A stretch of 64,000 nucleotides of DNA, from the NCBI GenBank assembly GCA_964615905.1, contig CAZTUB010000006.1:273364-337363 (forward strand). Direction: 5' to 3'. The position numbers were made by a program, and so were the translations under genes. The notes under the pieces are model-generated. The model saw nothing but the letters and a program-made list of their open reading frames with translations. It was not told the DNA's origin and made no database searches. Numbering within the stretch: position 1 is the first letter of the stretch; each line of letters begins with the position of its first letter. Shown in pieces: positions 49,265-58,129 of the stretch. The DNA comes from DATLMR01 sp964615905 (GTDB lineage: Bacteria; Acidobacteriota; Blastocatellia; UBA7656).

Positions 49265-49747
49265 ATGGAAATCGAGATGAAGATTCGAGGCCTTATGATG
49301 GACCCTACCGCAAATACCCCCATCATCATCCTGAAAGACATCAGCGGCGACGCGATGCTCCCCATCTGGGTAGGGGCGTTCGAAGCCAACGCCATCGCAG
49401 TCGAGATAGAGAAGCTCGCGACGCCCAGGCCGATGACTCACGACCTGGTCAAGAACATAATCTGGGAGCTTGGCGCAACGGTCAGGCGCGTTGTTATTAC
49501 CGATTTGATGGACAATACATTCTTTGCAGTAATAGAGATGATAAAAGACGGCGAACTGCTTGTGGTCGATTCCAGGCCGAGCGACGCGATTGCTCTGGCC
49601 CTTCGTGTCGATTGTCCGATCTATGTCAACGAGGAGGTTATAAAGAATTCGAGCACCTCTATAACCGAAGAAGGAGCGCCACCCGACGAGGATGACGAAG
49701 ACTGGCCCGAAGATGTGATCGACGACGCGAGCGATTACAAGATGTAG
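49265..49747 (+). CDS. Bifunctional nuclease family protein (DUF151)
   Basis: 160-aa protein of the BFN/DUF151 family with LKDISGDAMLPIWVGAFEANAIAVEIEK near the start, HDLVKNIIWELGATVRRVVI and VDSRPSDAIALALRVDCPIYVNEEV. Plant relatives cut DNA and RNA; bacterial roles are unknown. The last 35 residues are acidic (PPDEDDEDWPEDVIDDASD). A strong GGAGGAG site precedes the ATG. Preceded by about 290 bp with no convincing gene; followed by ssb in the same direction. Confidence 0.88.
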   Translation: MEIEMKIRGLMMDPTANTPIIILKDISGDAMLPIWVGAFEANAIAVEIEKLATPRPMTHDLVKNIIWELGATVRRVVITDLMDNTFFAVIEMIKDGELLVVDSRPSDAIALALRVDCPIYVNEEVIKNSSTSITEEGAPPDEDDEDWPEDVIDDASDYKM

Positions 49748-49861
49748 AGTCGAGCACTGATTCAAATAATGCTTTGCATTGAAAACCCAGGCGGACCCCA
49801 GGCACTTGCCCTGATACTTGCCCGCGTGGCAAGATCAAGACCAAATTAAAACGGAGGATTT

Positions 49862-50299
49862 ATGTCTTTTAACAAGATCATCATAGTAGGCAATCTTGGG
49901 CGCGACCCGGAGCTCAGGTATACCCCGCAGGGAACGCCTGTGTGCGACTTTTCTGTTGCGACGAGCGAAAAAAGGAAAGATAAGACGGGCGATTCTCAAG
50001 AGACAACGACCTGGTTCAGGGTGACCTTCTGGGGAAGACAGGCCGAGGTCGCAAGCCAGTACCTCACCAAGGGGAAACAGGTCTACATCGAAGGCCGGTT
50101 GTCGCAGAGGGAGTGGACAGATAAAGACGGCAACACCCGCACAAGCCTTGAAGTAAACGGCTCTGACCTCCAGTTTATCGGCACGCGGGGCGGCGACGAT
50201 ATGGACTCTGCGCCGAGGGAGCAGCGGCCGCAGGCGAGGGCGAGCGCCCCGGCTGAAGACCGCTCGGAGATTATCAGCGACGACGATATTCCGTTCTAA
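49862..50299 (+). CDS. ssb: Single-stranded DNA-binding protein
   Basis: 145-aa SSB with OB fold (NKIIIVGNLGRDPELRYTPQGTPVCDFSVATSE, ETTTWFRVTFWGRQAEVASQYLTKGKQVYIEGRL), a Gly/Ala/Arg-rich linker and the acidic tip DDDIPF that binds partner proteins. GGAGG lies 6 nt before the ATG. The GC hairpin CTTGCCCGCGTGGCAAG at about 49817 in the leader might affect its expression. Confidence 0.95.
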   Translation: MSFNKIIIVGNLGRDPELRYTPQGTPVCDFSVATSEKRKDKTGDSQETTTWFRVTFWGRQAEVASQYLTKGKQVYIEGRLSQREWTDKDGNTRTSLEVNGSDLQFIGTRGGDDMDSAPREQRPQARASAPAEDRSEIISDDDIPF

Positions 50300-50315
50300 A
50301 CGGTCGATTATATCT

Positions 50316-51725
50316 TTAATCTTCGGAGATAAACCTTTTCGTCAGGCCCAGTTCTCTTATCTTGTGCTGCAAGCTCTGCCTGTGCATGCCAAGCAGGACT
50401 GCGGCTTGCGTTATGTTCCCCGCAGTCTTGTCTAAACAGCGTTCAATGTATTTTCTTTCGAACTCTTTCTTAGCCTCTCGAAAGTCGAGCGCAGGCGAGA
50501 CGGTTATATCCTCACTTGAAGGAGACTCCGCTAAATCACTGCTTTTCTGCTCTTTACTGCCAGCAATTTCAGGGAATACATCTAAAGTAAGTTCTCCGTC
50601 CTCTGACAGTACGACGGCTCTTTCGATGTAATTTCTCAACTGCCGGACATTCCCCGGCCAGTCGAATTCAAGTAATGCTTTAAGCGCAGATTTTCCGACT
50701 TTTAACTGTTCGCCTCGATAGGCTATCGAGTACCTGTCGCAGAAAGCCTGTGCGAGGGCGGGAATGTCGGTCCTGCGCTCTCTGAGCGGCGGCAGGTGGA
50801 TGGAGACGACGCAAAGACGGTAAAAGAGGTCTTCGCGAAAACGCTGTTCGCGGACCTCGCGCTCCAGGTTCTTGTTCGTTGCGCTGATGATGCGCACGTC
50901 GGCCGAGAGTGTCTCGTTGCTCCCCAACCGCTCAAACTTCTTCTCTTCGAGGACGCGCAGGACTTTGGCTTGAGTCGAAAGACTCATATCGCCGATCTCG
51001 TCGAGAAAGAGTGTCCCTTTGTCGGCGGCTTCGAACTTCCCTACCCTTCTGCCGCCTGCGCCTGTGAAGGCCCCTTTCTCGTGGCCGAACAGTTCGGATT
51101 CGATCAGCTCTTCGGGCATAGCCGCGCAGTTTAAGGCTACGAAAGCTCCGGGCCTCGTACGGCTCCGCGCGTGAATCTCTTTGGCGACAACCTCCTTGCC
51201 CGTGCCCGATTCGCCTGTAATCAATACGCTTGCGTCTGTGGGGGCCACTTTCTCGATTAAAGAATAGATCCTGACTATCTGGGGCGATGACCCGATCAAC
51301 TGGCCGAAGGTCTGCGTCCCGGTCAACTCGTTGCGCAACCGCTCATTCTCGGCGCGTAACTGGTAAGCCTCAAAAGCGTTCCTTACGAGAATTCTCAACT
51401 CGTCAACGTCGAAAGGCTTTGCTAGGTAATCATACGCGCCGAGTTTAATCGCTTCGACGGCCATGCGCTCCGAGCCGTGAGCAGTCACGAGAATAATAAC
51501 AGGGGCCAGGCGGCGCGAGACGAGCTTCGGCAGGTAATCAAGCCCTGACTCGGCACCGAGTTTTACGTCCAGAATGACGACAGCAGGGTTCCGGCTCTCA
51601 ACAAGGTCCTCAGCGGCGCCGATGCTGTCGGCCTCGATTATGTCGTGCTTCTCTCGCTCTAAGGCACGCCTCATGCCGTATCTGGCCGCCGGCTCGTCAT
51701 CGACTATCAGGACTAATGAATTCAT
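50316..51725 (-). CDS. Sigma-54-dependent response regulator, NtrC family
   Basis: 469-aa regulator with receiver (phospho-acceptor Asp53 in VVILDVKLG, KP in DYLAKPF), AAA+ domain (GESGTGKE, GAFTGA, GTLFLDEIGDM) and Fis-type HTH (NITQAAVLLGMHRQSLQHKIRE). Start placed at ATG 51725; a GTG five codons upstream is also possible, neither has a good ribosome-binding site. The likely partner kinase is at 56396-58129, five genes upstream in the same direction. Sigma-54-type promoters are seen at 10291 and 18727 in this window. Confidence 0.93.
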   Translation of the reverse strand: MNSLVLIVDDEPAARYGMRRALEREKHDIIEADSIGAAEDLVESRNPAVVILDVKLGAESGLDYLPKLVSRRLAPVIILVTAHGSERMAVEAIKLGAYDYLAKPFDVDELRILVRNAFEAYQLRAENERLRNELTGTQTFGQLIGSSPQIVRIYSLIEKVAPTDASVLITGESGTGKEVVAKEIHARSRTRPGAFVALNCAAMPEELIESELFGHEKGAFTGAGGRRVGKFEAADKGTLFLDEIGDMSLSTQAKVLRVLEEKKFERLGSNETLSADVRIISATNKNLEREVREQRFREDLFYRLCVVSIHLPPLRERRTDIPALAQAFCDRYSIAYRGEQLKVGKSALKALLEFDWPGNVRQLRNYIERAVVLSEDGELTLDVFPEIAGSKEQKSSDLAESPSSEDITVSPALDFREAKKEFERKYIERCLDKTAGNITQAAVLLGMHRQSLQHKIRELGLTKRFISED

Positions 51726-51817
51726 TACGTGCTTTGACACCCGCGCCAGGCCGCGCCCGCGCCTATGCTCAACTATTCAGCTTTGAAGTGATACGAGTCT
51801 CGCCCTGGGTTTCAATA

Positions 51818-52294
51818 CTACTTCTTTCCCTTCGCGGGCGGAGTCGTCCCGTCAGCCGCAACCCCTGACCAGAACTGAGGAGCATTGACCTTTTCAAACG
51901 GGTAGAGCTTGTTTGTCTTGGGGTTATACTCCCACTCCGCATAGAGAAGGTTCTTCTCCCAGTCCTGGTAATGAAGCGCGATTTTCCAGTTACCCGTCGA
52001 TGCCTTTTGCGACCCTTCCCAACCGATCACCTCGATATTATATGTTCCCTTATTCTTCGCGTAATCGTCTACGATCTCACCAAGGGTCTTTGCCGAGGGC
52101 GACTCGTTGAAATCGGGCTTCATCCCCTTGACCTTTTCAACCATATCTTTCCCTTCGGGAGTGGTCTTGGCTATCTTCTCCTCGACCGCAGCCACCTTCG
52201 GGTCCTTAGCGGCCTTAGCTTTTACCGGACCCGGTTTTGAGGTACACGAGCTGACTAATAGAAAAATGATCAGACACATTAAGCTTTTCCACAT
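51818..52294 (-). CDS. Lipoprotein of unknown function
   Basis: 158 aa with lipobox LVSSC (Cys17). A Lys/Ala/Glu-rich stretch (about 18-60) is followed by a beta-rich domain (GTYNIEVIGWEGSQKASTGNWKIALHYQDWEKNLLYAEWEYNPKTNKLYPF) that looks like a compact sandwich. Not recognised as a family. GGAGGAG precedes the ATG. It lies between glycerate kinase and the NtrC-type regulator and is transcribed with them. Confidence 0.75.
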   Translation of the reverse strand: MWKSLMCLIIFLLVSSCTSKPGPVKAKAAKDPKVAAVEEKIAKTTPEGKDMVEKVKGMKPDFNESPSAKTLGEIVDDYAKNKGTYNIEVIGWEGSQKASTGNWKIALHYQDWEKNLLYAEWEYNPKTNKLYPFEKVNAPQFWSGVAADGTTPPAKGKK

Positions 52295-52337
52295 GATACT
52301 CTCTCCTCCTGGGTAGCTTTATCTATCCCCTGACTCG

Positions 52338-53657
52338 TTATGAGCGCGGCTCAGACACAAGGATTCGAAGGTCGCGCAAGTTATTACCGGTTGGACCCGT
52401 GACGACGAGCCCGCCTAGCTTCCGAAAGAAAGTATTAGAATCGTTTGCTTCCAGAAATATGAAGGGGTCAATACCTGTGGCAACCGCGTCTGTTATGGTT
52501 TGTTGGGACGCCACAGCACCTGCGGCGGTACTGTTGCCGTCTATGCCATCCGTGCCACACGATAACACGGCTACCATTGCCCCTTTGTCAAGCTTTGATA
52601 ATCTTGTGGCCGAGTATAACACGAATTCTTGATTCCGCCCACCAATCCCATCACCCGTCACACGACAAGAGACCTCGCCGCCTGAAATCAAACAGACTCG
52701 CTTGCGTGGATAAAGCGATTGCAGCTCTCTTATTCGCATTATCAGGCTATCGGCTACGTCTCTATAATTCCCTTCCTCGGTCAAATCGAGCTCCACATGA
52801 AAGCCGAAGCCCTCTGCAACTCTCCGGGCGACATGAAGAGCGTGCCGGTTATCGGCAAGAAGAATATGCTCGCTTTTCGCCGCTGGCCCCCAATCATCCG
52901 GGATATTATTCAGGGTGCCAGCGTCTATTACCCGCAAGATCGATGCGGGAAGTTTGCCTCTTAACTCGTATCTATCGATTACCTGCTCGAAATCCGTAGG
53001 GTCCGAGCTGTTTGGGATTAGAGGCCCGGAGGCAATCGATTCAAGGTCGCCCGTGTTTACGTCTGAGAGGTAAAGCGCAATCTTATCAGAGCGCCGGGCT
53101 TCGTAACCTAGCCCGCCTCCCTTTATGCGCGACAGGTGACGGCGGACAGTGTTTATCTCCTTGATCGAAGCCCCGCAGTTCACAAGGACTTTATTCAAGG
53201 CCCTCAAGTCATCGACTTTTATTGAGGACGAAATCGGCTGTTCGACCAGGGCCGACCCTCCGCCGGAGATTAAAAAGATTATAAGACTCGTTTCACCGCT
53301 CGATTGGACTAGTCTGAGAATCTCAGCACCCGCTTTCAAGCTTTTTTCATCGGGCAAGGGGTGTCCCGCGACAATGAGCCGCGATTTCAGGTTCAAATCG
53401 GGATCGAAATTTGAGACGAGCAGGCCTTCGCTCAGGCGATCTTTCAGAAGCGATTCAACGCATTTGCCCATCGCGGCAGAGGCTTTTCCAAAACCGATGA
53501 GTATGACTTTATCGTAATTATTAAGATCATATAATTGATTATTTACGGCAATTCGGTTGCCAACTACTTTAAGCCGCTGTTCAATTAAAACTTTAACGTC
53601 GAGCTCACCTAATGTCTGAAGAAAAATATCTCTCGCAATTGACGTCAGGCTTGTCAT
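52338..53657 (-). CDS. Glycerate 2-kinase (MOFRL family)
   Basis: Phosphorylates D-glycerate at C2. ARDIFLQTLGELD at the start, LIGFGKASAAMGK, LISGGGSALVEQP, HLSRIKGGGLGYEAR, the MOFRL end with VSCRVTGDGIGGRNQEFVL and VLSCGTDGIDGNSTAAGAV. The ATG at 53657 fits the family N-terminus; a GTG at 53690 would add 11 residues. Neither has a clear Shine-Dalgarno. It starts about 40 nt after RNase HI and is probably co-transcribed. Confidence 0.9.
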   Translation of the reverse strand: MTSLTSIARDIFLQTLGELDVKVLIEQRLKVVGNRIAVNNQLYDLNNYDKVILIGFGKASAAMGKCVESLLKDRLSEGLLVSNFDPDLNLKSRLIVAGHPLPDEKSLKAGAEILRLVQSSGETSLIIFLISGGGSALVEQPISSSIKVDDLRALNKVLVNCGASIKEINTVRRHLSRIKGGGLGYEARRSDKIALYLSDVNTGDLESIASGPLIPNSSDPTDFEQVIDRYELRGKLPASILRVIDAGTLNNIPDDWGPAAKSEHILLADNRHALHVARRVAEGFGFHVELDLTEEGNYRDVADSLIMRIRELQSLYPRKRVCLISGGEVSCRVTGDGIGGRNQEFVLYSATRLSKLDKGAMVAVLSCGTDGIDGNSTAAGAVASQQTITDAVATGIDPFIFLEANDSNTFFRKLGGLVVTGPTGNNLRDLRILVSEPRS

Positions 53658-53698
53658 AGGCTGTTTAAAAGAGGGCGGCTGATACCTCACCGCGAGAC

Positions 53699-54193
53699 TC
53701 AGTCTTGACGCGCGGCCTGCCGCCAGTTGGCCCCCGCGACTTTATGGAGAGTCTCATCGAGGATCGCCGGATCGACGAAGCCTCGCGCAGCGATCTTCCT
53801 TGCGGCCCAATCGCATAGCTCCTGAATCGGGTGGTTGCTATGCCCCCTGGTCCAGGTCCACCTTATCTTATGGCGGGCGGCTGCTTCTCTTAGCCTTTGC
53901 CAGAACGGGTGGTTTGTCTTCTCTTTGAACTTACCGAGCTGCGTCTGTACCACATACTGAGAATCGCTTATCACCTCGACATCACAGCCGTACTTCAATG
54001 CTTCAAGTCCAATTGCCGCGGCTACGATCTCGGCCTGGTTGTTTGTAGCGAACCCCAGGTACTCGCCGACCACCTTGTGCTGTGGTTGCCCTTCCCCGTC
54101 TACATATATCAGGATCGCAACCGCCCCGGCTCGCGCCTCGTCCTTGCCGTTACCCAGAGAGCTGCCGTCGCAAACTATTGTCAATTTTTTCAT
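53699..54193 (-). CDS. Ribonuclease HI family protein
   Basis: RNase H fold, 164 aa: the catalytic Asp in VCDGSSLGNG, the Glu in NNQAEIVAAAIGLEAL, SDSQYVVQTQLGK and the late Asp in CDWAARKIAARG (three acidic catalytic residues visible). Start at ATG 54193; the -10 box TATAAT ends 12 nt before it, so the message is almost leaderless. A longer reading to 54274 begins upstream of that box and is rejected. Processes RNA-DNA hybrids. Confidence 0.88.
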   Translation of the reverse strand: MKKLTIVCDGSSLGNGKDEARAGAVAILIYVDGEGQPQHKVVGEYLGFATNNQAEIVAAAIGLEALKYGCDVEVISDSQYVVQTQLGKFKEKTNHPFWQRLREAAARHKIRWTWTRGHSNHPIQELCDWAARKIAARGFVDPAILDETLHKVAGANWRQAARQD

Positions 54194-54239
54194 ATGATGG
54201 GCCACATTATATTTGAACCTGCGGTGGCGGGAAAGAAAG

Positions 54240-54270
54240 AAGCCGACCTGATTGTTAAGCAGGTCGGCTT
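54240..54270 (-). terminator. Terminator of the envelope protein gene
   Basis: 11-bp perfect stem AAGCCGACCTG / CAGGTCGGCTT, 9-nt loop, then CTTTCTTTC on the minus strand. Confidence 0.75.
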
Positions 54271-54301
54271 TCAAAAGAGACGAAGGATTTCAGAATTCGG
54301 A

Positions 54302-56293
54302 TCAAAAATCTATATCGGCTGTGTTTATGTTATGAGCCTGGCTCAAGCGAAGCACCTCGACTCGGATACTATCCCATCGGGTAGCAAGCGCGTCGGCGGC
54401 CCGGCTCGAAGAGGTTGTCATGATCCTGTCGGTCCTTCTCGCCTGTCTTGCCAGCGAGAGCACAGCGCCGCGCAGCCCTTCTCTATCCTGTAGCGATGTG
54501 ACGAGTCGAGCGTAAAGCTGCGCCGCGTTTGCAAACCCGTCAAGCGCGAATAAGAGCTCGATTTCGGCCTCGCGATACCGCCCGCCGTTCGACAGCTCGA
54601 CGCCGGTCCCCGTTAGGCGCACACCGATCTGCCTTTGATACTCACCCAGCAGTTCTTCAGCCTGTCGCTGGATGTTGAACCCGACGGGGTTATAATCGAC
54701 CGAGCTGTTTGTGCTCGCGCCATTCCCGCTGATGCTGCCGCCGCCCGCCAGCGACAGGTTGATGTCGCCGTCGATCCCGTGAATCACAACCCTTCGAACG
54801 TGCTGCACATTGTCCCGAACATTCATCTCAATCCGGCCACGGGTCAAAGCTTGAGTAACTATCCCGGTAGGTTTGACCGCGCGAGCATATACTTCAAGCG
54901 TATCCCCATTAACCACCTGCTCACCGAACCACCTGTAGCCGCCAGTATTGCCTTGCGTGTGGATCAGCACAAAGATCGCTCCGTCAGCCGTCCGGTTGGC
55001 GGTAGCCGATAGCACTTTGGCAAGCACAGTCTCACCTGCCGGCTGACCCCCTCTGCCCTGTTGCGGGCGGCTTACAGGCTGGGCCGGAGGCTGAGTCGAC
55101 GGCTGAACGGAAGCTGCGCCTCCGAATATGCCGAGGCTTTTGGCGGTCTGAGGGTCGAGATCACCGGTTTCGGCGAGGTTGTGCTCCCGCTGATAAGTCT
55201 TCAGCGCAGCCGAAGTACGTGCGCTCATAACCCCGTCTGACTGGCCTTCATAATATCCCTGGTCTTTCAACGCCATCTGCGCCCTCCGCACCATCTCTGG
55301 GGACGAGAGCGGCAGATTGACCGCAGGCGTGCTTGTCTCAACAGGGCGGCCCGTAGTTGGCCTTGGTGTGAGAGTCGGGTCAGGCTCCGGTTCCATGTCG
55401 CCAGAGTCTTCGTCTACTTCTTCATCCGGGTCAGGCTCCGGCTGTCGATCACGATTGCGATCACGATCCGTGCCTGTGTCGCGAGGTCTGTTGTCGCCCG
55501 ATCTATCATAATCGCGCGGGCGGTCATACTGGGTATCTCGTCTCGTCGGAGGATCGGGGTTACTCGTGTAACCGCCTCGCCCCTCGTCAACGTACGTCTC
55601 ATTGATGACGAGCGGCTGTTGAAGGTTGATGCCAAAAGGCGTTCCGGCAGGAACCTGCGCCTCCTCGCCTTTCGACAATAGCACGCCCGCCACACCCGCG
55701 CCCGCGCCGATAACGCCGCCCAGGACAGCGCCCTTACCGCCGCCAGCCATACCGCCAAGCACAGCGCCTACCGCTCCGCCTCCGCCGACGAAGATGGCGG
55801 GCCGCTTGTTGTTACGCCCTTCGACGCGGCTCTCGTCATCAATCTGGTCGCGCGTTTGCGGATCGTCTGAAGTCAGGTTGCCAGCGAGCGGGACTCGCGA
55901 GCCGTTCGGGAATACCAACTCGTCAAAATCGACCGCAATAGTTCCAGACTTGCTCATCCTCTTGGCAGGGGTTACCTGTGTGACGCGCCCTTCGACCTTA
56001 GACCCGGCAGGGATCACCGTGCGCCCATTTACGTAAACGGGGATTGTCACGGTTGCCGTGAACCTGTCGCCAACCCTTGAAGTCCTGGAACTCAGGTCCC
56101 GGTCCATTCGCATGCTTATCACGGTATCCGCAGGGACGGTCCAGTCCCGGTTGCCATACTGCGAGTTGTTAGATTGCGAACCGGAGTAGCGCGGGCGCGT
56201 GTTCTGGGAATAGCCAGTCCCCGCAAGTGTTGTAAGAACAGCCGCCGCAAGCGCAAGGCTTAGAAGCGGTCCGATATTGACCTTCGCCTTCAT
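54302..56293 (-). CDS. Exported multidomain envelope protein with peptidoglycan-binding domain
   Basis: 663 aa. A signal peptide (to about GYSQ) leads to a domain with PVYVNGRTVIPAGSKVEGRVTQVTPA, typical of TrbI-like/beta-barrel linkers, then a Gly-rich helical-zipper segment (GGGGAVGAVLGGMAGGGKGAVLGG). A long Pro/Asp/Arg-rich linker (about 250-325) is followed by a PG_binding_1 domain (MVRRAQMALKDQGYYEGQSDGVMSARTSAALKTYQREHNL) and a C-terminal region with several DGFANAAQLYARLV helices. It likely anchors to peptidoglycan. GGAGG is upstream. The long linker has repeats of Arg/Asp dipeptides. Confidence 0.8.
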   Translation of the reverse strand: MKAKVNIGPLLSLALAAAVLTTLAGTGYSQNTRPRYSGSQSNNSQYGNRDWTVPADTVISMRMDRDLSSRTSRVGDRFTATVTIPVYVNGRTVIPAGSKVEGRVTQVTPAKRMSKSGTIAVDFDELVFPNGSRVPLAGNLTSDDPQTRDQIDDESRVEGRNNKRPAIFVGGGGAVGAVLGGMAGGGKGAVLGGVIGAGAGVAGVLLSKGEEAQVPAGTPFGINLQQPLVINETYVDEGRGGYTSNPDPPTRRDTQYDRPRDYDRSGDNRPRDTGTDRDRNRDRQPEPDPDEEVDEDSGDMEPEPDPTLTPRPTTGRPVETSTPAVNLPLSSPEMVRRAQMALKDQGYYEGQSDGVMSARTSAALKTYQREHNLAETGDLDPQTAKSLGIFGGAASVQPSTQPPAQPVSRPQQGRGGQPAGETVLAKVLSATANRTADGAIFVLIHTQGNTGGYRWFGEQVVNGDTLEVYARAVKPTGIVTQALTRGRIEMNVRDNVQHVRRVVIHGIDGDINLSLAGGGSISGNGASTNSSVDYNPVGFNIQRQAEELLGEYQRQIGVRLTGTGVELSNGGRYREAEIELLFALDGFANAAQLYARLVTSLQDREGLRGAVLSLARQARRTDRIMTTSSSRAADALATRWDSIRVEVLRLSQAHNINTADIDF

Positions 56294-56395
56294 CTCTATT
56301 TTCCTCCAAACTTCAAAACCGAGGGTTCCTGCTCAGGATGTGAGACGATTAATAAGCCCTTCGGTGTTGCCCTATCGACTTATAAATCGCTTTTT

Positions 56396-58129
56396 TTAAT
56401 CGAGCGGCAGCCTTACAGCCACAGTCGTCCCTTCGCCAAGTCGGCTCGTCACGCTCAAATCGCCCTTGTGCAACTCGGCGATCTTCTTCGCAATAGCCAT
56501 CCCAAGCCCTGTGCCGGACTTCTTCGTCGTATAAAACGGCTCGAATAACCTCCTGAGCGTCTCCGCATCCATGCCAACGCCTTCATCCGCCACCTCGACG
56601 ACCGCGCTCGCCTCGTTATCGACCGTTGTCCTTACCTCAAGCGTATCACCAGCATCACTCGCGTCGATAGCATTAATTATCAGATTCAAGAAGAGCTTTC
56701 TCAGCTCAGTAAGATCGTAATGGCCTCGCAGCTCAGTCGTGTGGTAGACCTTTTTTATCGACACCTCTTTCGCAGTGAGCCTGTCGGCCACCATCGGCAT
56801 CAACTCGTCGAGCAACCGATGGAGGTCTACTTCGGCAAGGTTCAGTTCCTTTGGCCTTGCGAATTCCGATAGCTCAGATACTATGGCCGCAAGGTGATCG
56901 ACGCTTCGGTCGATGACGCTGAGCACATCGGTCTCGTCGCCGTTTGACCCCTTCGCCGTCTGCCGCTTCAACATCTCTGTCGCAAATCTTATGCTCCCAA
57001 GCGGGTTCTTTATCTCGTGCGCGATCTGCGCGGTCATCTGCCCGACGGCCGAAAGCGCGCGGTTGCGCCGAAGCTCCTTGCGGACCTTTTCGGCTTCCGT
57101 TACGTCTACGAAGACGAGGATCAGCCCTCGATACTCACCCGCGATCATAAGCGGTGAGCCGAAAACATCGAAGACCCTCCCCCGCCCAAGCTCTACACGG
57201 TCGTAATAATGGCTCCCCTGGTTCTCGCTGTCGAGCCGGTCTTTGATCTCATCTACGAGTTGCGGCCTGTCCGCGAATAGATGATCGTAGCTCTCGCCGA
57301 TAGCTGCACGCCCGGCAAGCCCTGTCTGCGCGCGGAAAGAGTCGCTGACCGTTTGGAGCCGCCCGTCGCGGGCTATGACGACCACCCCGGATGTCAGGCT
57401 GTCCAGAAGCGATTGCAGGTAATCGCGCGACTCAGCGCTCTCCTGGTAAGCGCCGCCCAGCCGGTCGAGGATTCTGCGAATCTCATAAAAAGTAAGGCTG
57501 GTTACGGTGAGCCCGACCGCGAGCGCGATTATTGTCGCCAGCAGGATGTTCTTTTTTGCCTTTGCGCCAAGCATTTCAGATATCTGGTCGCCCTGATGTT
57601 GCTTGTTAATGACCATCTCGTCGAGGCTGTCTATGGCCCGCGCCAGCCGCTCGCGCTGTTCGAACCAATCTTCGACCGCCGGAGACGTAATGGCTGTCCA
57701 GTAGCTAGCAAATGCGGCTTGAAACTCTTCCCACTGGGGCGAAGAGGCAAGGAGCGAGCGGTTGGCGTCTGCGATGGCCGCGTCCATCTCTCGCTTTAAA
57801 TCTTTGAGGTTCCGCTCGGCGGCTATCTTTACAATCCCAAGTCCGGGGTTCTCTCGCAATGTGAGGACAGAGCGGGCCTCTGTCTCTATTCTGCCTGCGA
57901 TCCCCCTTACGCGCAGCGTCGCCCTCAGATGGTTTGTTTGGCTCTGGTGGAGGGATCGCGTCTCTTCCTCCACGTGCTTGATGCTTTGAGTGCTCACGTA
58001 CCCAATGCCCGCGATAAGCAGCAGCAGGACGCACGACCCCAGCAGCAGGATATTTCTGACGACAGATTCCGCCTGTACCGGCAAGCCCAGCAGTTTTGAT
58101 GACACGCGGTTCAGGTAGCTGCCGCTCAT
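56396..58129 (-). CDS. Membrane sensor histidine kinase (NtrB-like)
   Basis: 577 aa. Two membrane helices (about 22-45 and 195-215) frame a periplasmic helical domain (four-helix-bundle type); a PAS domain follows (LQSLLDSLTSGVVVIARDGRLQTV), then HisKA with His in QIAHEIKNPLGSI and an HATPase with the N, G1 and G2 boxes (NLIINAIDASDAG, DEGVGMDAETL, GTGLGMAIAKKI). Start ATG overlaps the Rad50-like stop by 4 nt (ATGA). It is the likely partner of the NtrC-type regulator at 50316. Confidence 0.9.
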   Translation of the reverse strand: MSGSYLNRVSSKLLGLPVQAESVVRNILLLGSCVLLLLIAGIGYVSTQSIKHVEEETRSLHQSQTNHLRATLRVRGIAGRIETEARSVLTLRENPGLGIVKIAAERNLKDLKREMDAAIADANRSLLASSPQWEEFQAAFASYWTAITSPAVEDWFEQRERLARAIDSLDEMVINKQHQGDQISEMLGAKAKKNILLATIIALAVGLTVTSLTFYEIRRILDRLGGAYQESAESRDYLQSLLDSLTSGVVVIARDGRLQTVSDSFRAQTGLAGRAAIGESYDHLFADRPQLVDEIKDRLDSENQGSHYYDRVELGRGRVFDVFGSPLMIAGEYRGLILVFVDVTEAEKVRKELRRNRALSAVGQMTAQIAHEIKNPLGSIRFATEMLKRQTAKGSNGDETDVLSVIDRSVDHLAAIVSELSEFARPKELNLAEVDLHRLLDELMPMVADRLTAKEVSIKKVYHTTELRGHYDLTELRKLFLNLIINAIDASDAGDTLEVRTTVDNEASAVVEVADEGVGMDAETLRRLFEPFYTTKKSGTGLGMAIAKKIAELHKGDLSVTSRLGEGTTVAVRLPLD

